Assembly: GCA_012729935.1 (NCBI GenBank)
Contig: JAAYBY010000016.1
Span: 1-6,821 of the forward strand
Origin: Clostridiaceae bacterium
Lineage (GTDB): Bacteria > Bacillota > Clostridia > Saccharofermentanales > UBA5734
DNA: 6,821 nucleotides
Direction: 5' to 3'
Shown: positions 1-5,083 of the stretch, in pieces
Position numbering within the stretch: the stretch's first letter is position 1
Layout of the letters: each line of letters opens with the position of its first letter
The notes under the pieces: model-generated
Database searches by the model: none
What the model was told of the DNA's origin: nothing
Seen by the model: only the letters and a program-made list of their open reading frames with translations
Position numbers and translations under genes: made by a program

Positions 1-792
1 CCGGTGCTGATTGCCACATTATTTGCGCGTATCAAGGAATCCGATGAGCAGAACAAGCCTTTTACCGCGATTCTTGGGAACCCGGAACCGGAAACGTACA
101 TTCCGCTTGCGGAACTGATCAACTACCACCGGGTCAGTTGCCGCAACGTCAATCTGTTTGCGATGGACGAATGGGCAGACCAGGATGGGAACATTGCACC
201 CGAAACGTACAAGGCGGGTTTTGCGCACTCCATGCTTAAGTACTTCGTTTACCAGGTCGATCCTGACCTCAGAATGCCGATTGATCATGTGTACTATCCG
301 ACCAACAAGAACATCGCAGACTACTCGAAACTGATTGCTGAAGTTGGTCATGGCGGCGCAGATCTCTGCTCTTCCAGTCCCGGCTGGACAGGACACATGG
401 CATTCATCGATCCGATCGATGATTTTATGACTGAGACGATGGACGAATATCTGGAGCAGGAAGCCAGGATTGTTGCGCTGCACCCCCTGACCATTGCACA
501 GAATTCCTTGCATGGTGTTTTTGGCCAGTCCGGCTACGTTGCTGATGTGCCGCCCAAGGCAGCAACGATCGGACCGGTTGATGTCAAAAACAGCCGTGAA
601 CGGATTGAGATTCATGCGCTGCAGACTTCCGGCACGTTCTCCTCCTGGCAGCGGATGACCAGCCGCCTCGTTCTGCACGGCCCGGTATCGCCATTAATCC
701 CCAGCTCGATGCTTCAGCTGATGAAAACGCAGGTCTATGTGTCCAATGAAATCGCAGCGCCATTTGACTGCTGGGAAACGACCGGTTATTAA
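1..792 (+). CDS. NagB-like sugar-phosphate isomerase/deaminase homologue, 5'-truncated by window edge
   Basis: The frame is open from base 1 to the TAA at 790-792, so the N-terminus is missing; the GTG at 4 is probably an internal Val. Compared with E. coli NagB (glucosamine-6-phosphate deaminase), the MDEW motif (codons about 54-57 counted from the GTG) matches MDEY with its catalytic Asp. The segment GWTGHMAFIDP (127-137) matches the GNDGHIAFNEP loop, with the active-site His kept. The SSMLQL segment near the C-terminus also aligns. Roughly 25-40 residues are probably missing at the start. The catalytic Asp of GNDGH is Thr here, the Glu of NEP is Asp, and the Lys of the GSQKA phosphate-contact segment is not visible (SSWQRM instead). 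I infer a soluble sugar-phosphate enzyme of the NagB/6-phosphogluconolactonase superfamily. Substrate and even activity are uncertain; the upstream context lies outside the window. Confidence 0.75.
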   Translation, partial: PVLIATLFARIKESDEQNKPFTAILGNPEPETYIPLAELINYHRVSCRNVNLFAMDEWADQDGNIAPETYKAGFAHSMLKYFVYQVDPDLRMPIDHVYYPTNKNIADYSKLIAEVGHGGADLCSSSPGWTGHMAFIDPIDDFMTETMDEYLEQEARIVALHPLTIAQNSLHGVFGQSGYVADVPPKAATIGPVDVKNSRERIEIHALQTSGTFSSWQRMTSRLVLHGPVSPLIPSSMLQLMKTQVYVSNEIAAPFDCWETTGY

Positions 793-805
793 TGAACGGA
801 ATTGG

Positions 806-843
806 TTGACACCATTTAATTACTACATGTTCTGAGTTATGCT
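806..843 (+). promoter_or_regulatory. possible promoter for the membrane cytochrome gene
   Basis: A perfect TTGACA lies at 806-811, but nothing resembling a -10 box sits 16-18 bp downstream. An alternative is TTTAAT (815-820), 17 bp, TATGCT (838-843), which would start transcription around the hairpin at 848-863. Neither is strong, but a promoter somewhere here is plausible because the gap after the preceding stop is 86 bp. Confidence 0.3.
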
Positions 844-847
844 GCAG

Positions 848-863
848 CAGTGCGCCCGCACTG
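848..863 (+). repeat. perfect inverted repeat just before the Shine-Dalgarno of the cytochrome gene
   Basis: CAGTGC (848-853) and GCACTG (858-863) form a 6-bp GC-rich stem around the loop GCCC; a G-T pair at 847/864 can extend it. The AGGAGG ribosome site starts at 865, one base after the stem. It may act as a DNA operator near the transcription start or as an RNA hairpin that affects ribosome access. Confidence 0.55.
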
Positions 864-878
864 TAGGAGGGAGCACGT

Positions 879-1292
879 ATGAGTTTACTAGGAAATATTT
901 TCGGCTGGCTGATTGTCGCTGGTCTTGCGGTGACACTCCTTAATTACCCGATCAAAGTCATCTATAGAAAAAAGATTGCCAGGCTGCCAAAAGATTCGGT
1001 TCTGCGGCGCCGCTATGGTCTTGTTCAACGTTTTGTTGTCCAGTATCACCGCTTCTTCGCCGGTTTCACAACAGTTGCGATGATCGTTCACCTGGTCATT
1101 CAGCTCCAATACCGCTGGTTATCCTGGACCGGACTGGTGACAGCGATCCTCATGCTCTGTAACGGATTTCTGGGCGGTTATGGTCACTATATCAAACGAA
1201 AAAAGAAGTCTGCCTGGCTGTATATTCATCGGACAATAGCTGTTCTGATGATTGCAGCGCTTGCGGTTCATCTCGCGACCGGCGGTCGTTGA
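879..1292 (+). CDS. small four-helix membrane protein, putative diheme b-type cytochrome
   Basis: This 137-residue protein starts at ATG 879, with AGGAGG at 865-870 (8-base spacing). It has four hydrophobic helices at about residues 5-28, 54-76, 80-104 and 113-134. Helix 2 carries H57 and H71, and helix 4 carries H117 and H131; both pairs are spaced His-x13-His. This is the arrangement that sandwiches two stacked hemes in cytochrome b and related four-helix heme bundles. The Lys/Arg-rich loops between helices 1-2 (residues 26-51) and 3-4 (106-110) predict those loops in the cytoplasm and both termini outside. H57/H117 would then hold the inner heme and H71/H131 the outer heme. The neighbour is a secreted b5-type heme lipoprotein, so I infer transmembrane electron transfer. 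No family name can be fixed by eye; donor and acceptor are unknown. Confidence 0.7.
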   Translation: MSLLGNIFGWLIVAGLAVTLLNYPIKVIYRKKIARLPKDSVLRRRYGLVQRFVVQYHRFFAGFTTVAMIVHLVIQLQYRWLSWTGLVTAILMLCNGFLGGYGHYIKRKKKSAWLYIHRTIAVLMIAALAVHLATGGR

Positions 1293-1299
1293 ACGACCG
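1276..1299 (+). repeat. hairpin spanning the stop codon of the cytochrome gene
   Basis: CGGTCG (1283-1288) pairs with CGACCG (1294-1299) around TTGAA, and the TGA stop (1290-1292) lies in the loop. CGACC at 1276-1280 could instead pair with GGTCG at 1284-1288, so three alternating arms compete. The downstream sequence TATTTCTG has only a short T run, so a terminator is possible but weak. Confidence 0.45.
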
Positions 1300-1368
1300 T
1301 ATTTCTGTCGAATCATTTGATCAATTCGTTTTGTAACCTGGGTACCAGCATGGCTATTCTGTCGATCT

Positions 1369-1374
1369 TATAAT
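1369..1374 (+). promoter_or_regulatory. perfect -10 box (TATAAT) before the b5 lipoprotein gene, no clear -35
   Basis: TATAAT at 1369-1374 lies 43 bases before the ATG at 1418, a good distance for a promoter. No TTGACA-like hexamer sits 16-18 bp upstream (CAGCAT at 17 bp). This suggests activator dependence or a weak promoter. The 9-bp direct repeat TTCTGTCGA occurs at 1303-1311 and again at 1357-1365, just before the -10 box. Confidence 0.5.
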
Positions 1375-1417
1375 GATCTTGTATAGCGATAAACACTGTT
1401 GGATGGGAGGTTATCGT

Positions 1418-1774
1418 ATGATTCGATATAAAAAAGAGTATCTTTCAAAATTATTTAACCTAATCGGCCTATTGCTCATCAGCGCTATGCTCGTCACTGC
1501 CTGTGCGGCTGATTCAACGTCATCAACCAGCGTCGGAGAACAGACGTTTGATCTTGAGACCTTAGCCCGGTATGATGGGCAGGATGGCAGACGGGCTTAT
1601 ATTGCAGTCGACGGAGTTGTCTACGATGTGACCGATATACCGCAGTGGCAAGATGGCGTGCACCAGGGCAGATTTTCCGCTGGTAAAGACTACAGTGATG
1701 CCATTCGCAGCGAGTCTCCTCATGGCACAAGCATGCTCAGTCGGGCTGAAGTTGTAGGGGTTCTGGTCGATTGA
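1418..1774 (+). CDS. lipoprotein with cytochrome b5-like heme-binding domain
   Basis: The start is ATG 1418, with GGGAGG at 1405-1410 (7-base spacing). An in-frame ATG at 1373 overlaps the -10 box and lacks a ribosome site. The 118-residue product has a basic N-terminus, a hydrophobic stretch (about 12-26) and a lipobox LVTAC with the lipidated Cys at 29. A short Ser/Thr-rich linker follows. Residues 43-118 resemble the bacterial cytochrome b5-like heme/steroid-binding family: LARYDGQDG, the core YIAVDGVVYDVTDI (61-74), VHQGRFSAGKD (81-91) and SPHG (100-103), ending with EVVGVLVD. H82 and H102 are the likely axial heme ligands. It should be anchored on the outer face of the membrane. The gene follows the four-helix diheme-type protein by 125 bp, which suggests partners in electron transfer, although the -10 box between them allows separate expression. 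Confidence 0.82.
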   Translation: MIRYKKEYLSKLFNLIGLLLISAMLVTACAADSTSSTSVGEQTFDLETLARYDGQDGRRAYIAVDGVVYDVTDIPQWQDGVHQGRFSAGKDYSDAIRSESPHGTSMLSRAEVVGVLVD

Positions 1775-1778
1775 CCGG
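1763..1778 (+). repeat. hairpin spanning the stop codon of the b5 lipoprotein gene
   Basis: CTGGTC (1763-1768) pairs with GACCGG (1773-1778, one G-T pair) around GATT, overlapping the TGA at 1772-1774. It can be extended outward by T-G and T-A pairs. No T run follows at once (CCCGCAC), so it is not a standard terminator. Confidence 0.35.
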
Positions 1779-1805
1779 GACCCGCACATTGGATTTATAT
1801 TTTAC

Positions 1806-1834
1806 TTCAATAATCAGTGCACCTTATATATAAT
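1806..1834 (+). promoter_or_regulatory. promoter for the zinc-ribbon gene
   Basis: A perfect -10 box TATAAT (1829-1834) lies 17 bp after a weak -35, TTCAAT (1806-1811). The region is AT-rich. It would give a leader of about 65-70 bases before the ATG at 1908. Confidence 0.6.
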
Positions 1835-1907
1835 GTTGATAAAAGAGTCGTGACAGATGATGACTGGCTGCTAGCGATTGATTTGGCAGCAGAAAAGAGG
1901 GTGTACG

Positions 1908-2585
1908 ATGTTTTGTTCCAACTGCGGGCAGCGACTGCCTGATGACGCCAGATTCTGCACGGGTTGTGGTCAGAAAACCAGCAATGGATCCACTGCTCAA
2001 GCACAATCTGCCTACACACCACAAGCCACGCAGCAGCCTGTCTATGCAGCTCCTGTTCAGCCTGTCTACCAGCAGCCTGTTTACAGCGCTGGTGAACAGG
2101 TTGTTCTGGTCATGAGTGTGCATCGAAAATACTCGATGTTTAAACTGACGGCCTGCTACATCGTCTTCATGAACGATAAAATTGTGCTGGCACATCTTTC
2201 AACAGCCATGCAAAAGGCAGAAAATGAGCGCTTGTCGCAGGAAATCAAGGCTAGCGGGACGGGCTTTTTCAAAGGCAGTGCTGCCATGATGAGCTATTGG
2301 GCTAATTATCAGAAAAAGTACTATCAGATGTCATCGCAGCAGATCCTGGCGGAGAACCCACAGGAAAACAGACTGATTCCTAACCAGTCTGTATCAAAGA
2401 TATTCTTTAGTGCCTATGATCAGGATTTATCCACCGATGGATCGCAGACGACAACAGGCGGCAAGCTGAATATCGACATCGCCGGCGGAGAAACGCTGAA
2501 ATTCACCCATTCCATCGGCTCAAACCGCTCGACGCGCGACTCACTTCTTCAGTTGTTTGGCGGTCGACTTAAATACCGACGCTGA
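1908..2585 (+). CDS. zinc-ribbon protein with Q/P linker and beta-rich C-terminal domain, function unknown
   Basis: The start is ATG 1908, with GAGGG at 1897-1901; the frame is open to a TTG at 1878, but that lacks a good ribosome site. The 225-residue product begins with a zinc ribbon: CSNC (residues 3-6) and CTGC (17-20), the two Cys pairs of a small zinc finger common at the N-terminus of Bacillota proteins. Residues 22-62 are a low-complexity Gln/Pro/Tyr linker with QPVY three times (43-46, 51-54, 56-59). From about 63 the protein is globular, with alternating hydrophobic strands (YIVFMNDKIVLAHLS; LIPNQSVSKIFFSAY; GGKLNIDIAGGETLKF). This pattern recalls PH/GRAM-like folds, which is only inference. 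It has no signal peptide or membrane helix, so it is probably cytoplasmic. Nothing nearby reveals its job. Confidence 0.75.
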   Translation: MFCSNCGQRLPDDARFCTGCGQKTSNGSTAQAQSAYTPQATQQPVYAAPVQPVYQQPVYSAGEQVVLVMSVHRKYSMFKLTACYIVFMNDKIVLAHLSTAMQKAENERLSQEIKASGTGFFKGSAAMMSYWANYQKKYYQMSSQQILAENPQENRLIPNQSVSKIFFSAYDQDLSTDGSQTTTGGKLNIDIAGGETLKFTHSIGSNRSTRDSLLQLFGGRLKYRR

Positions 2586-2610
2586 ACCTGACTTGTTTCG
2601 TACCGTATCA

Positions 2611-2657
2611 GTTTCTATTCGAAAAGAAACAAGACGTATTAGTCCTGTTTCTTTTCG
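2611..2657. terminator. long hairpin between convergent genes, probable bidirectional terminator
   Basis: CGAAAAGAAACA (2620-2631) pairs perfectly with TGTTTCTTTTCG (2646-2657). After one mismatch the stem continues as GAC/GTC (2633-2635/2642-2644) around the loop GTATTA. On either strand the 3' arm is T-rich, and the + strand continues GTAGTTTTC. The minus-strand gene's stop (2639-2641) lies in the loop. A competing stem GTTTCT/AGAAAC (2611-2616/2625-2630) uses part of the same left arm. The low GC content and the lack of a clean T run after the stem leave some doubt. Confidence 0.6.
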
Positions 2658-3430
2658 TAGTTTTCTCTGACATATTCGAACTTTTCGCTCAGCGCGGGAA
2701 TCGCGACGGTGATATCCGATGCAGCAAGAATAAAATTCATGCCGGCTTCCAGACAAGGCTTGTAATGGGGCCAGGTCGGATCGATGTGCGCACCGACCGC
2801 AACGCCTTTTTCACGGCAGCGGCGAATGACATTGACCAGCGTATCGATGAACGCGGGGTTGTCGTATTCAAGCGGAATCCCCATCGAACAGGAAATATCG
2901 TGCGGACCCAAAAAAACAGCTGATACACCGTCAACAGACAGCAGCGCATCCAGATTTTCGATCGCCGGAATACTTTCCACACCAATTACCAGATAGAGGT
3001 TCTCGTTGTGTTGTTCCATATAGACGGTCAGCTTGTCGCTGAACTGCTTCTCGCCGGCCAGAAAAGCCTGAAGATAAGCACCTTTGATCGGTCGGTAACG
3101 CAAGGCGGCTGATACCTGACGAACCTCCTCGACTGTTTCGACATAAGGGATAACGATACCCTCCGCACCGCCTTCCACTGCGATTGTTGCCAGTCGTGCA
3201 TCCGGGTAGGGAATCCGAACCATCGGAGAAATACCATGAGCCGCGTAAAGATGGCACATGTTGGAAATCTCGCTGCGGTCCAGCGGTATGTGCTCATTGC
3301 AGATGAAGGCAAAATCCATACCGCTCTTCTTCATCCATTCCGGAATAGGCGGGCTGACCAAACCAATGGTATGCGTGCCATAGACATAGTCGCCGCGGGC
3401 GAATTTTTCCCTTAAGAATTTTCCTCTCAT
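2639..3430 (-). CDS. HpcH/HpaI-family aldolase (2-keto-3-deoxy sugar acid aldolase type)
   Basis: This 263-residue protein starts at the minus-strand ATG at 3430, with GGAGGA at 3438-3443 (7-base spacing). Family hallmarks of the metal-dependent class II pyruvate aldolases are present. NEHIPLD carries the catalytic His (H47) and MVRIP carries R72, which binds the pyruvate carboxylate. GVESIPAIENLD has metal ligand E152, and LGPHDIS has metal ligand D178. The spacings (25 between H and R, 26 between E and D) equal those of E. coli HpaI. GGAEGIVIPYVET and LRYRP are also typical, although the usual Arg after YPPxG is replaced (KGAYLQAF). It should cleave 4-hydroxy-2-keto acids to pyruvate and an aldehyde in the cytoplasm. 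No pathway neighbours identify the substrate. It has its own promoter, flanked by palindromes. Confidence 0.88.
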   Translation of the reverse strand: MRGKFLREKFARGDYVYGTHTIGLVSPPIPEWMKKSGMDFAFICNEHIPLDRSEISNMCHLYAAHGISPMVRIPYPDARLATIAVEGGAEGIVIPYVETVEEVRQVSAALRYRPIKGAYLQAFLAGEKQFSDKLTVYMEQHNENLYLVIGVESIPAIENLDALLSVDGVSAVFLGPHDISCSMGIPLEYDNPAFIDTLVNVIRRCREKGVAVGAHIDPTWPHYKPCLEAGMNFILAASDITVAIPALSEKFEYVRENYEKKQD

Positions 3431-3482
3431 TCAATTGTCCTCCATTGATGATCTTTTGATTCACATTGGTGTTAACATAGTT

Positions 3483-3499
3483 GATTCAATTTTTGAATC
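3483..3499. promoter_or_regulatory. operator-like palindrome downstream of the aldolase promoter
   Basis: GATTCAA (3483-3489) and TTGAATC (3493-3499) are perfect 7-bp arms separated by TTT. It lies between the predicted -10 box and the start of the aldolase gene. A further half-site, TTGATTCA, occurs at 3456-3463 and again at 3481-3488. The position suits a repressor site. Confidence 0.5.
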
Positions 3500-3511
3500 T
3501 AGAAATATCAT

Positions 3512-3539
3512 AGCATAAAATGAAATGGATACCTGTCGA
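3512..3539 (-). promoter_or_regulatory. predicted promoter for the aldolase gene
   Basis: Read on the minus strand, TCGACA (3534-3539) is a 5/6 match to the -35 box. It is followed after 16 bp by TATGCT (3512-3517), a 4/6 match to the -10 box. The leader would be about 75 bases and would contain the palindrome at 3483-3499. TATGAT a few bases downstream is an alternative -10 with poorer spacing. Confidence 0.45.
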
Positions 3540-3540
3540 T

Positions 3541-3556
3541 TTTCAATCGGTTGAAA
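3541..3556. promoter_or_regulatory. operator-like palindrome upstream of the aldolase promoter
   Basis: TTTCAA (3541-3546), TCGG, TTGAAA (3551-3556) form a perfect palindrome directly next to the predicted -35 box. Its TTCAA/TTGAA half-sites are shared with the palindrome at 3483-3499, about 57 bp centre to centre. It may be an activator or repressor site in the divergent spacer. Confidence 0.45.
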
Positions 3557-3588
3557 TCAACGGAACCATGAATTGAAGATTGGTTTCG

Positions 3589-3650
3589 TGCCACGACTAT
3601 TGCTTTATGGCATAATAACGATTAATGCATTCGAAGGTGAGGTCGTGGCA
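3589..3650. repeat. distant inverted repeat framing the leader of the HAD phosphatase gene
   Basis: TGCCACGAC (3589-3597) and GTCGTGGCA (3642-3650) are perfect 9-bp arms separated by 44 bp. The interior holds CATAAT (3611-3616), a 5/6 match to a -10 box but without a good -35, and the near-palindrome GCATAAT/ATTAATGC (3610-3628). It may be paired protein-binding sites or a large RNA stem. Confidence 0.45.
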
Positions 3651-3695
3651 AAGTGTCGCCCTCAATGATCGATGACTAGCGGGAGGAACCCATTC

Positions 3696-4400
3696 GTGCG
3701 TTATACACATTTGCTTTTTGATGCTGACGGTACATTGTTTGATTTCGAGCAGGCTGAGACGGAAGCGCTGAAACAAACCTTAGCCAGAAGAAATCTGCCG
3801 TTCAGTCCGATCATCCGATCACGCTACCGTGAAATCAACCAGACATTATGGGATGAATTTGAGCAGGGGCGCATACAAAAAGAAGAACTGAAAGCTGAAC
3901 GGTTCAGACGCCTGCTGACTGAGTTTAATGTTGATGATGATCCGTCAGCAGTCAACCAGATTTATGTCGAGGAACTGGCGAAGTGTTCTTTTCTGTTCGA
4001 AGACGCATTGTCTGTTTGCCAACAGCTGTCTGCTCACTGCGAATTGGCGATCATAACCAATGGTATTGCTGAAGTTCAGCACAGCCGGTTCAATCGTTCA
4101 CCACTATCGAACGTAATTCCACATATCTTTGTATCTGAATCGATCGGATTTCAAAAACCGCAGGCTTCGTACTTTGATGCTGTTTTATCTTCGCTGGAGA
4201 TTTCTGACCGCAGAACCGTTCTGGTGATCGGAGACTCTCTGACTGCCGACATTGCGGGCGGACTGCAATCAGGATTGGATACGTGCTGGTTTAATCCAGC
4301 CAACAAGAAATCCCCTCCTGAAACCCAACCGACTTACATGATTGGGCGTTTGAATCAGATCCAGTCCATTGTGTTCGGACAGGAACTGAGCCGAGCGTGA
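3696..4400 (+). CDS. HAD-superfamily phosphatase, YjjG/YfnB-like pyrimidine 5'-nucleotidase
   Basis: I choose GTG 3696 as the start because GGGAGGA (3681-3687) lies 8 bases before it and the protein then begins MRYTHLLFDADGT, as HAD proteins usually do. The upstream in-frame ATG at 3672 would place that ribosome site inside the gene. The 234-residue product has the HAD motifs: nucleophile D9 and acid D11 (FDADGT), ITNG with T121, K154 in GFQKP, and GDSLTAD with D180 and D185. The LFDFEQAE, INQTLWDEFEQG, RFRRLLTEF, CWFNP and SESIGFQKP segments are characteristic of the YjjG/YfnB subfamily. E. coli YjjG dephosphorylates nucleoside monophosphates, including non-canonical pyrimidines, so a nucleotide house-cleaning role in the cytoplasm is likely. 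The exact substrate cannot be read from sequence. Confidence 0.88.
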   Translation: MRYTHLLFDADGTLFDFEQAETEALKQTLARRNLPFSPIIRSRYREINQTLWDEFEQGRIQKEELKAERFRRLLTEFNVDDDPSAVNQIYVEELAKCSFLFEDALSVCQQLSAHCELAIITNGIAEVQHSRFNRSPLSNVIPHIFVSESIGFQKPQASYFDAVLSSLEISDRRTVLVIGDSLTADIAGGLQSGLDTCWFNPANKKSPPETQPTYMIGRLNQIQSIVFGQELSRA

Positions 4401-4438
4401 TCAAAATAAAGCAGTACGTCTTCATACATCTGTGTGCT

Positions 4439-4444
4439 TAAAAT
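4439..4444 (+). promoter_or_regulatory. possible -10 box before the deacylase gene
   Basis: TAAAAT (4439-4444) is a 5/6 match to a -10 box, 43 bases before the ATG at 4488. No -35 hexamer is recognisable at 16-18 bp. Read-through from the upstream phosphatase gene, 87 bp away on the same strand, is equally possible. Confidence 0.25.
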
Positions 4445-4487
4445 GAGCGCAAGAGACCGTATTAGATAGTTCATGGGGGGTGCATGA

Positions 4488-5003
4488 ATGAGCCATTCAA
4501 TTGAACAAACCGTTTTGGAAGCACTGGAACGCATGAAGATCAGCTATCAGTTGACGCAGCACGAAGCGGCGATGACGATGGCGGATCTGGAGACAGTCGA
4601 TCAGGCGATCGGTGTTTCACATGTGAAAAACTTATTTCTCTGCAATCGACAGCAAACGAATTTTTACCTGCTTCTTCTGCGCGGGGACCAGACATTCCGA
4701 ACCGCTACGGTTTCTAAGCAGCTCGGAGTTGCCCGCCTGTCGTTTGGCAGCCCGGAACACCTGATGAAGCTGATGCAAATGGAGCCGGGCGGCATCTCTC
4801 CGCTGGGACTTCTTTTTGATCGTGATAGACAGGTCCAGCTGCTGCTGGATCGCTCTTTACAGAAGGATCCGCTTCTGTGTGTACATCCTTGTGTCAACAC
4901 GGCCAGCGTTGTCATCAGCCGTGACGATTTTATGAATATTTTTCTGCGCGAAACGGGTCATCGGCCAAAGTGGGTGGATTTAAGCGCTGCACAGCAAAAC
5001 TGA
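4488..5003 (+). CDS. YbaK/PrdX-type aminoacyl-tRNA deacylase (probable Ala-tRNA(Pro) editing)
   Basis: This 171-residue protein starts at ATG 4488, preceded by a run of six G (4475-4480) as the ribosome site. It matches the YbaK/ProX editing-domain family, closest in pattern to the free-standing PrdX/ProXp-ala group. The family's conserved Lys is K47 in VKNLFLCN. The GGISPLGL loop (101-108) forms part of the substrate pocket. LCVHPCVNTASVVISRDDF (130-148) carries the HP..NT signature, and the C-terminal tail ends GHRPKWVDL. Proteins of this group act in trans to hydrolyse Ala mischarged on tRNA(Pro), protecting proline codons. The protein is cytoplasmic, with no membrane segment. In some clostridia the gene sits beside proline reductase genes; here it does not. 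YbaK-type Cys-tRNA(Pro) specificity is less likely. Confidence 0.87.
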   Translation: MSHSIEQTVLEALERMKISYQLTQHEAAMTMADLETVDQAIGVSHVKNLFLCNRQQTNFYLLLLRGDQTFRTATVSKQLGVARLSFGSPEHLMKLMQMEPGGISPLGLLFDRDRQVQLLLDRSLQKDPLLCVHPCVNTASVVISRDDFMNIFLRETGHRPKWVDLSAAQQN

Positions 5004-5062
5004 TTGCGAAAACGGCAGACCAATGCGTATGCGGGGCTGGCATCTGACACAGTGGTAGAAGC

Positions 5063-5083
5063 CAGGTCAAAAGAATAGACCTG
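5063..5083. terminator. weak hairpin between convergent deacylase and peptidase genes
   Basis: CAGGTC (5063-5068) pairs with GACCTG (5078-5083) around a 9-base A-rich loop. The stem overlaps the minus-strand stop at 5067-5069. Neither strand has a clear T run after the stem, so termination is uncertain. Confidence 0.3.

Noticed and set aside
19..678. 219-codon open frame on the minus strand opposite the NagB-like gene
   Set aside because: It is the antisense shadow of a clear protein family match; its translation shows no recognisable motif and no suitable ribosome site.
1373..1417. Upstream in-frame ATG as start of the b5 lipoprotein
   Set aside because: It overlaps the TATAAT box, lacks a ribosome site and would place 15 residues before the signal peptide; ATG 1418 has GGGAGG at good spacing.
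2034..2083. Repeat CAGCCTGTCTA three times in the zinc-ribbon gene, with a 17-base match also in tig near 6477-6493
   Set aside because: It encodes the QPVY linker repeats and, in tig, the chance VQPVY; shared codon use explains it, not a mobile or regulatory repeat.
3672..3695. In-frame ATG as start of the HAD phosphatase
   Set aside because: The strong GGGAGGA lies downstream of it and serves GTG 3696, which gives the normal HAD N-terminus.
4409..4439. AAGCA/TGCTT stem after the phosphatase gene as a terminator
   Set aside because: Only 5 bp around a loop of about 20 bases and no T run follows.
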